DNA of 64,000 nucleotides, taken from contig NZ_BDCK01000015.1 of NCBI RefSeq assembly GCF_001613465.1, forward strand, positions 124,001-188,000, given 5' to 3'. The notes beneath the pieces are model-generated. The model saw nothing but the letters and a program-made list of their open reading frames with translations, did no database searches and was not told the origin of the DNA. A program made the position numbers and the translations under genes. Positions 48,636-58,128 of this stretch are shown here, piece after piece; the first letter of the stretch is position 1; every line of letters begins with the position of its first letter. The DNA comes from Nocardia niwae NBRC 108934 = DSM 45340 (GTDB taxonomy: Bacteria > Actinomycetota > Actinomycetes > Mycobacteriales > Mycobacteriaceae).

Positions 48636-49220
48636 TCAGGCCGGTGGCGCGGTCGGTGGATAGTGTGAGCGCCTGCCGGTGAACAGGTCGCGGACTTTGT
48701 CCACCAGCGCGGACGCCATGCCCAGGGTCTTCAGATAGCCGGGGCTCGACGGCGCGCCGGGATGCGGCCTGGTCGGCGCCATGGCCTTCGCCGCGGCCAT
48801 CTTGCGTCCCAGCTCGTTCGACGTCTCGGGTGGTATCGCATCCGCGAACGCGGGCCACACCTCGGACTGCTCGAACTCGATGTGGGCTCGCGCGGCGGGA
48901 AGGAATTCGGTCAGCGCCCGCTCGAACTCGGGGGTGCCGGCCTGTGAATTCTTCAATTGCTGGAGCAATTTCTTCGCCCGGTCCTCTTGACCGATCGCCC
49001 GATCGGCGAGTTCGTCGCCGTCCGGGACCGTCCGCCGGACTTCGGGCCAGAAGAACTGCTCCTCGATCGCCTCGTGCTGCGATTCCGCGATCACCAGGGT
49101 GGTCACCAGATCACCGCGCGCGCGGATCTCCGCGTCGCCGCTACCGCGGCCGCGTTCGAGGGACTCGAGAATTCCGAGTACGCCTTCGTGGTCGGTGCGC
49201 AGGAATGTCAATGCGTCCAC
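48636..49220 (-). CDS. hemerythrin-domain protein
   Basis: A 194-residue hemerythrin-like protein. The di-iron ligands are visible: His10 in FLRTDHEGVL, HEAIEEQFFWPEV around residue 50, and HIEFEQSEVWP around residue 110. Such proteins bind oxygen, NO or sense redox state in actinomycetes. The start is GTG with a GAGGAGGAA site just before. It is divergent from the NADH-dehydrogenase-like gene. Confidence 0.88.
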   Translation of the reverse strand: MDALTFLRTDHEGVLGILESLERGRGSGDAEIRARGDLVTTLVIAESQHEAIEEQFFWPEVRRTVPDGDELADRAIGQEDRAKKLLQQLKNSQAGTPEFERALTEFLPAARAHIEFEQSEVWPAFADAIPPETSNELGRKMAAAKAMAPTRPHPGAPSSPGYLKTLGMASALVDKVRDLFTGRRSHYPPTAPPA

Positions 49221-49432
49221 AGCGTTCCTCCTCCTGAGTGCCTGGCCGTGCGGGTCCGCTGGCTGCTGACAGCGCGGGGCTCAGGGGTCGCACTACCACC
49301 CCCGCGCCACGCCAAACACCGACGGGACGCCGGTTCGGCGGAGTTCTCGGCCCACGAGCGCGGCCGGCGGCGCGGTTTCGGGCCGATCTGGGCGGGAATC
49401 GCGTTCGGAGAGCTGACGACAAGGAGGTCTCC

Positions 49433-50761
49433 GTGCCGGACGAGAACACTGCGAGCCCGCAGCGGGTCGTAATCGTAGGAAGCGGGTTCGCCGGGTTCAC
49501 CTGCGCCCAGAAGCTCTGCCGCATCGTGGCCAAGGCGAACCGGGACGTCGAAATCGTGCTCGTAACGCCGAACGACTACATGCTCTATACCCCGCTACTG
49601 CCGGACGTGGCGGGTGGACTGATCGACCCCCGGTTCGTCGCCATCTCGCTGGCGGATTCGCTGCCGCGGGTCCGGCTGGTGGTCGCGCATGTCCGGTCGG
49701 TGGACCTGGAGAACAAGACCATCACGGTGGCCGGTGAACATCACCCGCCGCGGCAGTTGTCGTGGGATCGGCTGGTGCTCACACCCGGCTCGGTCACCCG
49801 GCTGTTCGACATTCCTGGCTTGGCGGAGCACGCGCGCGGGCTCAAGACCGTCGCCGAGGCGCTGTACCTGCGCGAGCAGTTGCTGCGCCAGCTCGAACTC
49901 GCCGACGACGAAGAGGACGCCGAGGTACGACGGGCGCGCCGCACCGTGGTCGTCGTGGGGGCGTCCTACGCGGGCACCGAGCTGGTCGCGCAGTTGCGCG
50001 CCCTCGCCGACGCCTACGCCGCGCGCCGCGGATTCGATCCCGCCGAAGTGCGTTTCCTTCTGCTCGACACGGCCCCCAGGGTGATGCCCGAAGTCGGCGA
50101 GAGGCTCAGCGACAAAGTGCTGAAGGTGCTGCGGAAACGGGGCATCGAAATCCGGTTGCAGACCTCGCTGGAGAAACTCGACGAGAACTCGGTCGTGCTC
50201 ACCGACGGCACGGTGGTCCCGACGCATACGGTCGCCTGGGTGACGGGCGTGACCGGCGCGCCGGTGCTCGGCACACTCGGCCTGCCGCTGGAGAAGGGCC
50301 GCCTGGTCGTCGACGCGAAACTGAATGTGCCCGGTCAGCCGGACGTCTTCGCGGGTGGCGACGCGGCGGCCGTGCCCGACCTCACCAAGCCGGGCCGGAT
50401 CACGCCGCCCACGGCGCAGCACGCCTCGCGTCAGGGCAAGACACTCGCCAGGAACGTCGCCGCCAGCCTCGGCATCGGCACTGCCGCCGACTACAAGCAC
50501 CGAGACCTCGGTCTGGTCGTCGACCTCGGGCCCCGCTTCGCCGTCGCCAATCCGATGGGCATCCGCCTCTCCGGCCTGCCCGCCAAAGCGGTGACGCGCG
50601 CCTATCACACCTTCGCTGTGCCCAGAGGGGTGAATCGCTGGGCGATCACGCTCTCCTACCTGACCATCGCGGTGACGCCCCGGCCGCTCGCGCTGCTCGG
50701 ACTGGTCAGTCACGAGGAAGCGAGTTTCGGCAGCAGTGAGGGCATCACCGGGCCTTCGTGA
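49433..50761 (+). CDS. NDH-2-like NAD(P)/FAD oxidoreductase
   Basis: A 442-residue flavoprotein. The FAD Rossmann motif GSGFAGFTCAQ is at the start, the second NAD(P)-binding motif VVVGASYAGTELVAQL is near residue 165, and the FAD motif DVFAGGDAAAVPDLT is near residue 308. The pattern fits type II NADH dehydrogenases and related quinone reductases. A hydrophobic C-terminal stretch may contact the membrane. GTG at 49433 is chosen because AAGGAGG lies 5 nt upstream. Confidence 0.87.
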   Translation: MPDENTASPQRVVIVGSGFAGFTCAQKLCRIVAKANRDVEIVLVTPNDYMLYTPLLPDVAGGLIDPRFVAISLADSLPRVRLVVAHVRSVDLENKTITVAGEHHPPRQLSWDRLVLTPGSVTRLFDIPGLAEHARGLKTVAEALYLREQLLRQLELADDEEDAEVRRARRTVVVVGASYAGTELVAQLRALADAYAARRGFDPAEVRFLLLDTAPRVMPEVGERLSDKVLKVLRKRGIEIRLQTSLEKLDENSVVLTDGTVVPTHTVAWVTGVTGAPVLGTLGLPLEKGRLVVDAKLNVPGQPDVFAGGDAAAVPDLTKPGRITPPTAQHASRQGKTLARNVAASLGIGTAADYKHRDLGLVVDLGPRFAVANPMGIRLSGLPAKAVTRAYHTFAVPRGVNRWAITLSYLTIAVTPRPLALLGLVSHEEASFGSSEGITGPS

Positions 50762-50881
50762 ACATCGGGGCCAGCCGCCCGCCGCGCGTCGCCGATTCCG
50801 CGCTTCCCGGCCCCGCCGCTGTGCTCGGAGGAAACGCCTGCGCGAGACGTGCACAGCGGAGATGATGCGGAGGTGGACGAG

Positions 50882-51493
50882 GTGACGTATCGGCGGTCGC
50901 GTGCCGGGTTGCACGCGGTCGCGGAGTTGTTGATCGCCGGGCCGCAGTTCCGGGAGTTCGGCACCATCCGGTTGGGGGTCGTGCGGGGAGGCTTCGGGGG
51001 CGTGCGGTGGCCGGTCTCGGTAGTCGGGGAGGAGTTGGTCTGGCCGGAAGGGCGGGTCCGGCTGGAGGGGACCTACCGAGAGGTCGCCGGGGCCGCGGGT
51101 TTCGAACCGGGGCCGCCGGAGGGGGTCTACGCGGACACCACGGGAGTGGACCCCGACGCGGCGATCGAAGTGAACCCCTCGGCGGCCGGATTGATCGAAG
51201 ACTGGTTCGCGGTCGGGGACAAGGCGTTGCGCTGCCTGGCTTCGGCTGTGACCCCGGTGCTGTGGCCGGAGCACTTCGATCTGTCGAGCACGATCGACGA
51301 GGTGAACTACGGGGTCTCGCCCGGAGACGACGCCCATCCCGGCCCGTACGCCTACATCGGACCGTGGACCCCACGAACCGGCGATTTCTGGAACGCGCCG
51401 TTCGGCGCGCTCCGGCCGCGCGGCGCGGTGCACACCGTCGCGGCATTGCTCGAGTTCTTCGAAGAGGGTCGCCGACGCGCGGCAGGAGACTGA
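50882..51493 (+). CDS. conserved actinobacterial protein of unknown function
   Basis: A 203-residue soluble protein. It contains TIRLGVVRGGFGGVRW-like and DFWNAPFGA segments, the latter after GPYAYIGPWTPR. I know the pattern from many actinomycete proteins but no function. The GTG at 50882 is preferred because GGAGG lies 8 nt upstream; an upstream GTG at 50849 has its nearest RBS 17 nt away. It converges on ku. Confidence 0.7.
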   Translation: MTYRRSRAGLHAVAELLIAGPQFREFGTIRLGVVRGGFGGVRWPVSVVGEELVWPEGRVRLEGTYREVAGAAGFEPGPPEGVYADTTGVDPDAAIEVNPSAAGLIEDWFAVGDKALRCLASAVTPVLWPEHFDLSSTIDEVNYGVSPGDDAHPGPYAYIGPWTPRTGDFWNAPFGALRPRGAVHTVAALLEFFEEGRRRAAGD

Positions 51494-51520
51494 ACCTGCC
51501 CTCGCGGCCCCGCCCGGAAA

Positions 51521-52519
51521 TCAGGCGCCCTTGCGCGCCGGAGCCTTCTTGGCCGCCTTCTTCGCAGGCGTCTTCTTCGCCGTGCTCTTGGCCGCCGTGC
51601 TCTTGGCCGCCGTCCCCTTGGACGCGCTGCTCTTCGCCGCGGTGCTCTTGGCGGGCCCGCCCTTGCTCGCCGCGCTCTTGGCGGCGGCCTTCTTCGCGGT
51701 CTTCTTCGGCTCGGCGCCGTCGCCGCCCGCGGTCCGGCGTCCGCTCGCCTCCAGACTGCGCTGCAGCGCGGCGACCAGGTCGACCACCTCGGCGTCCATT
51801 CCGCTCGGCGCGAGTTCCGGCTGCTCGGGCACCTTGCCGGTGCCGCTGGCGATCGCCTCGTCGAGCAGGCGCTTCAACTCGATCTGGTACTCGTCGGTGA
51901 ACTGCTCCGGATCGAAGTCGTCGGACATGGCCTCGACGAGCGTCTCGGCCATCTTGATCTCCTGCGGCCGGGGGTCGGCGACACCGTCGAGGGATTCGAA
52001 GTCGACGGAACGGACCTCGTCCGGCCACAGCAGCGTCTGGACCACCAGAATGCCCTCGCGCACGCGCAGCGCGGCCAGCCGGGTCTTCTGCCGCAGCGTG
52101 AAATACACCAGGGCGGTGCGTTCGATCTTCTCCAGCGTCCGTGCCAGCAGGACATAGGCCTTCGGCGTGCTGGAGTCCGGCTCCAGGTAGTAGCTCTTCT
52201 CGAACAGGATCGGGTCGATCTGTTCGGACGGCACGAACTGCAGCACCGGAATCTCGTGTTTCTCGGCCACCGGCAGTTTCGCGAAGTCCTCGTCACTCAG
52301 GACGATCTTGTCGCCGTCCGGGGACTCGTAGGCCTTGTCGATCTCGGTGTACTGGACGGATTCACCGCACACGGTGCAGACGCGCTCGTATTTGATCCGG
52401 CCTCCATCCTTGGCGTGCACCTGATGGAATCGGATGTCGTGGTCCTCGGTGGCGGTATACACCTTCACCGGAACGTTCACCAGCCCGAATGCGATCGAGC
52501 CCTTCCAGATCGATCTCAT
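51521..52519 (-). CDS. ku: Ku protein of bacterial non-homologous end joining
   Basis: A 332-residue Ku homodimer subunit that binds DNA ends and recruits LigD. The N-terminus MRSIWKGSIAFGLVNVPVKVY is the family signature; the zinc-like pair CTVCGE is near residue 48. After residue 255 a long basic tail made of Lys/Ala/Ser units such as AAKSTAAK and KKAPA follows, as in other actinobacterial Ku proteins where it affects DNA binding. LigD is not in the window. The gene begins 7 nt after the lycopene cyclase-like gene on the same strand. Confidence 0.95.
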   Translation of the reverse strand: MRSIWKGSIAFGLVNVPVKVYTATEDHDIRFHQVHAKDGGRIKYERVCTVCGESVQYTEIDKAYESPDGDKIVLSDEDFAKLPVAEKHEIPVLQFVPSEQIDPILFEKSYYLEPDSSTPKAYVLLARTLEKIERTALVYFTLRQKTRLAALRVREGILVVQTLLWPDEVRSVDFESLDGVADPRPQEIKMAETLVEAMSDDFDPEQFTDEYQIELKRLLDEAIASGTGKVPEQPELAPSGMDAEVVDLVAALQRSLEASGRRTAGGDGAEPKKTAKKAAAKSAASKGGPAKSTAAKSSASKGTAAKSTAAKSTAKKTPAKKAAKKAPARKGA

Positions 52520-52526
52520 ACACCCA

Positions 52527-53627
52527 TCATGGCCGAAGCATCTCGACCTCGCGCGGGAACCGGAATCCGAGTGTCGCGGCCGCGACACGCCGTCGCAGCC
52601 GTCCCGGCAGCGCCACGAAGAGCGCGCTCATCGCCGAGGCGGTGCCCGCGAGGTCGGTGCGGCCCGACAAATAGGCGCGCTGGCTGGCCGGGGGGAGTGC
52701 GAAGAAGGTGTCGAAGAACAGCGGGAGATCATCGGGCGGCAGCGCCAGCAGCGCTCGCAGCCCGGCGGCGCGCAACCGGTGGACGACGCGGGCCGCGGCA
52801 GGCCACACGTCCTGTCCCGCCGCGACCGCGTCGGCCGAGGCCAGCGCGGCGCCGACGCTGTACCCGGTCGCCGGATGCAGGAACCCACCCGCCGCCCCGA
52901 ATCTCCGTGCCCCCGGACGGCCGCCCTGCACCGGGAATCGGACGTGTTCCACGGGCTCGTCGCCGGTGTATCGGAAGCCCCTGGCGTCGAGCCGGTGCCG
53001 CAAGCGTGCGCGCAGTTGCGCACCGGTCAGCGCGGGCCTGCCGGCCAGGCAGGTCTCCTCGAGCAGCATCCGTTTCTCGTCCAGTGGGACGGCGTAGAGG
53101 AACGAGGGCAGGGAGCCGGGCGCGGCGCCGTTGTCCGGCCGCCAGTCCATGAACAGCGGATCGAGCCCGCCACAACTTCGCGCGTCCACGATGACGCCGT
53201 AGGCGGTCTGCTCGGCCCGCGCGGGCGAGCGGGCCAGTCCGCGCGCATCGATCACCCTGCCGCCGGTGATCGTCGCGCCGGACGCCAAGGTCACCCGCCC
53301 GGGAGCGATGCCCGCCGCGCGATCGGCGACGACGTTCGCATCGGACAGCGTCAGCGCGGCCTGCAACCGCCCGGTGTCCAGCACGGCGTACGGGCGGTCC
53401 ACCCGGTGTGCGCGCGTCCCCCAGGCCAGCGGCCGGGGTACCGTCGCCGCGACGACCTCCGGCGCCAGCCAATCCGGCAACTCGTCGGCCCACGTCGCGT
53501 AGGTGGCCGTCCACCTGCGCTCCGGTGCTGGATCCACCACGGTGACCGTGAGCCCGCGCGCCACGGCGCGGTGCGCGAGGGCGCGACCTGCCGGGCCGAG
53601 ACCGCAGACGACCAAGTCCGGTGTCAT
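52527..53627 (-). CDS. lycopene-cyclase-family flavoprotein
   Basis: A 366-residue FAD protein of the lycopene cyclase (CrtL/CrtY) type. The FAD motif CGLGPAGRALAHRA is at the N-terminus; FMDWRPDN, SFLYAVPLDEKRMLLEETCLA and GFLHPATGYSVGAAL are the cyclase hallmarks. It probably cyclises a carotenoid end group, but no other crt gene is nearby. The ATG at 53627 is preferred over a start at 53648. It lies 7 nt before ku, so the two may be one transcript. Confidence 0.85.
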   Translation of the reverse strand: MTPDLVVCGLGPAGRALAHRAVARGLTVTVVDPAPERRWTATYATWADELPDWLAPEVVAATVPRPLAWGTRAHRVDRPYAVLDTGRLQAALTLSDANVVADRAAGIAPGRVTLASGATITGGRVIDARGLARSPARAEQTAYGVIVDARSCGGLDPLFMDWRPDNGAAPGSLPSFLYAVPLDEKRMLLEETCLAGRPALTGAQLRARLRHRLDARGFRYTGDEPVEHVRFPVQGGRPGARRFGAAGGFLHPATGYSVGAALASADAVAAGQDVWPAAARVVHRLRAAGLRALLALPPDDLPLFFDTFFALPPASQRAYLSGRTDLAGTASAMSALFVALPGRLRRRVAAATLGFRFPREVEMLRP

Positions 53628-54060
53628 CTCACGGCCGTCCGGGTCCACGGGGATGCGATGCGAGGCATGGTCCGAAGCCTCTCATTCGCTCGCTCGACGA
53701 GAGCGCAGCCACCGCGGGAACATGCCGCGGCGCGAGGCGAACTCTTCGCGACGCCCGGGGCGGGGCCGCCCAGGCCCGCGTGCCGAAACCTGACTGCGCG
53801 GATCGGTCCTTGGACGGGGGAGAGGTCCCCCGCCGGGCGGGTGGGGTCTCGCGCCGACGGAATGTGTTCGCGCTCACCGTAGTTTGTCGCGCGTTGCTAG
53901 GATGCCGGGGCGCTGGCGCACGCATCCGGCTCCGGTGCCGGGTGTCGGGTGTCGGCGCACCGGTGCGCCGCGGATGGCGCGCCGGGCAGGTTGCCGACCG
54001 GCGACCGCTGGAGTCAGAGCGCGAAAGCGGCACGACCGGAACGAGTTAGGGGTAGACGCA
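53628..54060. other. intergenic region before the MMPL gene
   Basis: About 430 nt with no supported gene; frames here are Arg-rich shadows. A CGCTC-GACGA-GAGCG hairpin lies near 53690. The promoters of the lycopene cyclase-ku pair and of the MMPL gene are probably here. Confidence 0.4.
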
Positions 54061-56271
54061 GTGTTCGAACTGACCAGGCGGCGCAGCCGGTGGATCCTGG
54101 CCGTGTTCGTGGTGCTCGCATTGGCGATGGGCACGCTGAGCGCGACGCTGTTCGACAAAGTGCAGGGCGGCGGATACATCGACCCCGACAGCGAATCGAG
54201 CCGGGCGACCGCGGTGCTGCGCGACACCTTCGGCGAGGCCACCCCGAACTTCGTGCTGCTGGTGCAGACTCGCCGATCGGTGGACGACGACGCCGCAGCC
54301 ACCGCGGCGACGAACCTGGCCACCGAGCTGAAGTCGGTCTCCGGCGTCGCGGGCGTCACGTCGTACTGGACCGACGAACTGCCCGCGCTGCGCAGCACCG
54401 ACGGCACCAAGGGGCTGATCGTGGCCAGCGTCCTCGGTGAGGAAGCCGAGGTCGACAAGCGCGTGGGTGACCTCGCCGACCGGTTCGGCGGCACCCATGG
54501 CCCGCTCGAGGTGCGCGTCGGCGGCTACGCGATGCTGCTACACGAGACCGTGCAGCAGAGCGAGAAGGATGTCGTGCTGGGCGAATCCATCGCCTTCCCG
54601 ATCACGCTGATCGCCCTGCTGCTGGTGTTCGGCGGCCTGGTCGCGGCCAGCCTGCCGCTGGTGGTCGCGATGATCACGGTGATGATCACGATGGGCGCGC
54701 TGTGGCTGATCGCGAGCGTCACCGACCTCGCGGCCACCGCGACCAACGTCGCCACCCTGCTCGGCCTGGGCCTGGCGATCGACTACAGCCTGCTGATCAT
54801 CAGCCGCTACCGCGACGAACTGGTCGCCGGTCAGCAGCCCGGCGCCGCGGTCGCCGCGACCATGCGCTCGGCGGGCCGGACCGTCCTGTTCTCCGCCGTC
54901 ACCGTCGCCGTCGCATTGTCCGGCCTGCTGTTCTTCCCGCTGCTGGCCGTGCGGTCGATGGGCTACGCGGGTCTGGCCGTCGCGGTGATCGCCGCGACGG
55001 TGTCGCTGACCGTGCTGCCCGCGATCCTGTTCCTGCTCGGCACCAAGGTCGACAGCGGCCAATTGTGGTGGTTCCTGCGCGCCGCCCGCCCGGCGCCCGG
55101 CGAGGGCGCCTGGCACCGTCTGGCCCGGTTCGTGATGATGCGGCCGGTGCCCATCGGGCTCGGCGTGACGGCCCTGCTGCTCGTGCTGGGCGCGCCGTTC
55201 CTCGGTGTGCAACTCGGCTTCCCCGACGAACGGTCGCTGCCGGAGTCGATGAACAACCGCCAGGTCACCGAGACCATCCAGCGCGACTTCACCGCCACCG
55301 AACAGAACGGGCTGTTCGCGGTACTGCCCGAAAGCGCCTACAGCGCAGCTGGATTGGACGCCTACGCCCGGGAACTGTCGGAGATCGAGAACGTCCGCCG
55401 GGTGGACACCGCCACCGGCAGCTACAGCCACGGCGGGCTGCTCACGGCGCCCACCGAGGCCAACGGCCGCTTCCGCGCCGTGAACGCCGCCTATCTCACG
55501 GTGATCCCGGACAGCACCGATCCCACGTTGCTGGATCGGATCGCCGACGACGTGCGCGCGACGCCCGCCGCTTCGCCGGTGCTCGTCGGCGGCGTGGCCG
55601 CGGCCAACGCGGACGCGATCGACTCGGTGATCTCGGCGCTGCCGTACGCGCTGGCCTTCGTCGTGCTGATCATGGTGGTGGTCCTGTTCCTGCTCACCGG
55701 CAGCGTCGTGCTGCCGCTGCTGGCGGTCGTGCTCAGCTTCCTGAGCCTCACCGCGACCTTCGGTGCGCTGGTCTGGATCTTCCAGGACGGGCACCTCGCG
55801 GGGCTGCTCGGGTTCACCGTCACCGGCGACCTCCCGCCGACGGTTCCGATCATGCTGTTCGGTGTCGCGTTCGGTCTCGCCATGGACTACCAGGTCTTCC
55901 TGCTGGCCCGCATCCGCGAGGAGTACCAGCGCACCCGATCCAACGCACTGGCCGTCACTTCCGGGCTGGAGCGGATCGGCCGGATCGTCACGGCCGCTGC
56001 GGTCCTGATCTCGCTGGTCTTCCTCGGCTTCCTGGCCTCCGACATCACCTTCATGAAAGCGTTCGGCATCGGTCTTCCGCTCGCCGTTCTGGTGGACGCG
56101 ACTCTGGTGCGCGGCTTCCTGCTGCCCGCGGCGATGGAATTGCTCGGCCATTGGAACTGGTACGCGCCCGGCCCGCTGCGCGCACTGCACCGGCGGATCG
56201 GTATCGAGGAGGAGCCTGCCGCTCCGGCGGTCGCGGGACGGGAGGACTGGCTCCAGCCCGCGCGGCTCTGA
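54061..56271 (+). CDS. MMPL/RND-family transporter
   Basis: A 736-residue membrane protein of the MmpL/YdfJ type with two six-helix halves and two large outer loops. The proton-relay motifs are GLGLAIDYSLLIISRYRDE (first half) and GLAMDYQVFLLARIREEY (second half), with Asp-Tyr pairs as in MmpL3. It probably exports lipids or drugs. The GTG at 54061 begins the membrane-protein sequence; a longer in-frame start at 53884 would add an unlikely Arg-rich leader. A hairpin overlaps the stop. Confidence 0.9.
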   Translation: MFELTRRRSRWILAVFVVLALAMGTLSATLFDKVQGGGYIDPDSESSRATAVLRDTFGEATPNFVLLVQTRRSVDDDAAATAATNLATELKSVSGVAGVTSYWTDELPALRSTDGTKGLIVASVLGEEAEVDKRVGDLADRFGGTHGPLEVRVGGYAMLLHETVQQSEKDVVLGESIAFPITLIALLLVFGGLVAASLPLVVAMITVMITMGALWLIASVTDLAATATNVATLLGLGLAIDYSLLIISRYRDELVAGQQPGAAVAATMRSAGRTVLFSAVTVAVALSGLLFFPLLAVRSMGYAGLAVAVIAATVSLTVLPAILFLLGTKVDSGQLWWFLRAARPAPGEGAWHRLARFVMMRPVPIGLGVTALLLVLGAPFLGVQLGFPDERSLPESMNNRQVTETIQRDFTATEQNGLFAVLPESAYSAAGLDAYARELSEIENVRRVDTATGSYSHGGLLTAPTEANGRFRAVNAAYLTVIPDSTDPTLLDRIADDVRATPAASPVLVGGVAAANADAIDSVISALPYALAFVVLIMVVVLFLLTGSVVLPLLAVVLSFLSLTATFGALVWIFQDGHLAGLLGFTVTGDLPPTVPIMLFGVAFGLAMDYQVFLLARIREEYQRTRSNALAVTSGLERIGRIVTAAAVLISLVFLGFLASDITFMKAFGIGLPLAVLVDATLVRGFLLPAAMELLGHWNWYAPGPLRALHRRIGIEEEPAAPAVAGREDWLQPARL

Positions 56272-56277
56272 GCCGCG
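56261..56277 (+). terminator. hairpin overlapping the MMPL stop
   Basis: CGCGGCT (56261-56267) pairs with AGCCGCG (56271-56277) around loop CTG, spanning the TGA stop. No T run follows. It may slow or end transcription. Confidence 0.35.
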
Positions 56278-56377
56278 GCGACCGGAGGAGCCCGGCGGTC
56301 GGGTAGGGTCTTTCCGGCAGCTCCGGGGAGGCCCACACGGGGTGGGACGGCTGCCGGGAATGTGGAGGCCGACCGCG

Positions 56378-57184
56378 ATGACCTATCCGTCCGGTTCCGG
56401 ATTCGGCGGTGGCCCAGCGGATCACGGGAAATCGGACGAGGCGCGGCACATGCCGGACTGGGGAAGCATGTCTCCGCCGAGCGCGTACCCGATGCAGGCA
56501 TGGGAGGCGCCACCGTTGCCTCCGCCGCCCAAGCGCGGAACCGGCGTGATCGTCGCGCTCGCGGTCGGCGTGGTCGCCGTGCTGGTGGCGGTCGGAATCG
56601 GCGTGTCGGTGCATTCCCGGGTGCAGGGGCACGCGCAAGCCGAGACCACGTCCGCCGAGACCACCACCCGTGCGGGCGGCTTCCCCAGCACGCGCCCCGC
56701 GCGCCCTGCGCCGGGCGGTACGCGTCCTTCCTCGGGCAGGCTCAGCTACACCGAATACGCGAAGGACTGGGACTTCCGATTCGATCGGGTCGAGTTGCAC
56801 GCCGAATGGGTCGACGGCCGGGATCACGCCGATTGCCATCCCATCGAAGCGGCGGGCAAGCTCACCGGCCTCGGCTGCGTCTACGCGGCGGAGCTGGTGT
56901 ACCGCGCCGAGGGCGGCGCGCTCATGCTCACCCAGTTCGTCCTCGGCATGGCCGACCAGGGCCGGGCGGCCGCGGCGAAGGACCGGTTCACCGACGCGGA
57001 CCTCACTCTGCGCCCCGGCAGCTACATCAAGGGCTATGCGACCGGCAAGTGGAAGGACGGCAGCGAGAAGGAGTTCGTGGTGGTGACGCTGGCGACGGCC
57101 ACCGGTGCGGTCGACGCCTCGACGGTCGAGAAGTACCTGCGCTACCGGCACGCCGACACGATCGGCGCGCTGGCGTTCCGGTAG
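56378..57184 (+). CDS. membrane-anchored hypothetical protein
   Basis: A 268-residue single-pass protein. A Pro/Gly/Ser-rich N-terminus (about 1-52) precedes one helix (GVIVALAVGVVAVLVAVGIG). A Thr/Pro linker and a globular outer domain with two Cys (HADCHP, GLGCVYAAELVY) follow. The layout resembles actinomycete proteins often placed beside secretion or transport genes; no function is assigned. The ATG at 56378 is chosen because GGAGG lies 9 nt upstream. It converges on the SDR gene. Confidence 0.7.
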   Translation: MTYPSGSGFGGGPADHGKSDEARHMPDWGSMSPPSAYPMQAWEAPPLPPPPKRGTGVIVALAVGVVAVLVAVGIGVSVHSRVQGHAQAETTSAETTTRAGGFPSTRPARPAPGGTRPSSGRLSYTEYAKDWDFRFDRVELHAEWVDGRDHADCHPIEAAGKLTGLGCVYAAELVYRAEGGALMLTQFVLGMADQGRAAAAKDRFTDADLTLRPGSYIKGYATGKWKDGSEKEFVVVTLATATGAVDASTVEKYLRYRHADTIGALAFR

Positions 57185-57196
57185 CGCGGTCGGAGC

Positions 57197-57961
57197 TCAG
57201 ATACCGCCGGTGGAGAGCAGACCGCCGTCCACGCGCACCGTCTCGCCGGTGATCCACGCGGCCTCGTCGGAAACCAGGAACCCGATCAAGCGCGCCACGT
57301 CCTCCGGGCTGCCCAGCCGCTTCATCGGGTACGCGCTCGCGGCGCGCTCCTCGTCGGCCGAGTACAGGGCGTCGGCGAACTTGGTCTTGATCACGCCCGG
57401 GGCGACCGCGTTCACCCGGATCTTCGGCCCCAGCTGCCAGGCCAGTTCGCCGGTGAGATGGATCAGCGCGGACTTGGACGCGCCGTAGGCGGCGATCACG
57501 CCGGTCGAGCGGATGCCCGCCACGCTGGCCACGTTGACCACGGCGCCGCCGTGATCACGCATCCACGCCTTGTATGCCTCCTGGATGTAGCCGAGAGCCG
57601 CGACCACGTTCACGTCGAAGATCTTGCGCACGGCGTCCAGGTCGGCGTCCATCAGGGAGCCGTAGACCGGGTTGATGCCGGTGTTGTTGATCAGCACGTC
57701 CAGCGAACCGAACTCGGTCACCGCCCGCTCGACCGCGGCCGCCCGATCCTCGGCGACGCCCGAGTTGCCGGCCAGAACGACGACCTGGCCCTGGTGCCCC
57801 AGTGCGCGCAGTTCCGCGGCGGCCTCCTCCAGCGGATCTTTCTTCCGCGCGGTGATCAGCACGTTCGCGCCGCGACCGAGCAGTTCGGCCGCGACCGCCT
57901 TGCCGATGCCACGGCTGGCCCCCGTGACCAGAGCGCTTTTGCCCAATAGATCGGTACTCAT
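57197..57961 (-). CDS. short-chain dehydrogenase/reductase (FabG-like)
   Basis: A 254-residue classical SDR. The cofactor motif TGASRGIGKA, the LDVLINNTGIN motif, the NVASVAG Ser region and the YGASKSALIHLTGELA active site are all present. The length and the C-terminal GETVRVDGGLL match FabG-like 3-oxoacyl reductases. The substrate is unknown. It is divergent from the ABC-F gene. Confidence 0.9.
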   Translation of the reverse strand: MSTDLLGKSALVTGASRGIGKAVAAELLGRGANVLITARKKDPLEEAAAELRALGHQGQVVVLAGNSGVAEDRAAAVERAVTEFGSLDVLINNTGINPVYGSLMDADLDAVRKIFDVNVVAALGYIQEAYKAWMRDHGGAVVNVASVAGIRSTGVIAAYGASKSALIHLTGELAWQLGPKIRVNAVAPGVIKTKFADALYSADEERAASAYPMKRLGSPEDVARLIGFLVSDEAAWITGETVRVDGGLLSTGGI

Positions 57962-58049
57962 GGCATCGCACGGTAGCGCAGCCGACCGCGCGGGCCGTTA
58001 CCGCCGTCACATGCGGGGTGCTGGAATGGGGGCACACCGTTGGTGCCGG

Positions 58050-58055
58050 TAAAAT
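58050..58055 (+). promoter_or_regulatory. -10 element of the ABC-F gene
   Basis: TAAAAT lies 73 nt before the ABC-F GTG and fits TAnnnT. The transcript would have an untranslated leader of about 65 nt, in which ribosome-mediated control is known for some ABC-F genes. No clear -35 was seen. Confidence 0.35.
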
Positions 58056-58128
58056 CGGTGGTTCTTGTGCGCGTCGGCTCGCACAATCGAGCACGCGTCC
58101 AGCACCCACGATCCGCGAGGAGAAGTTT

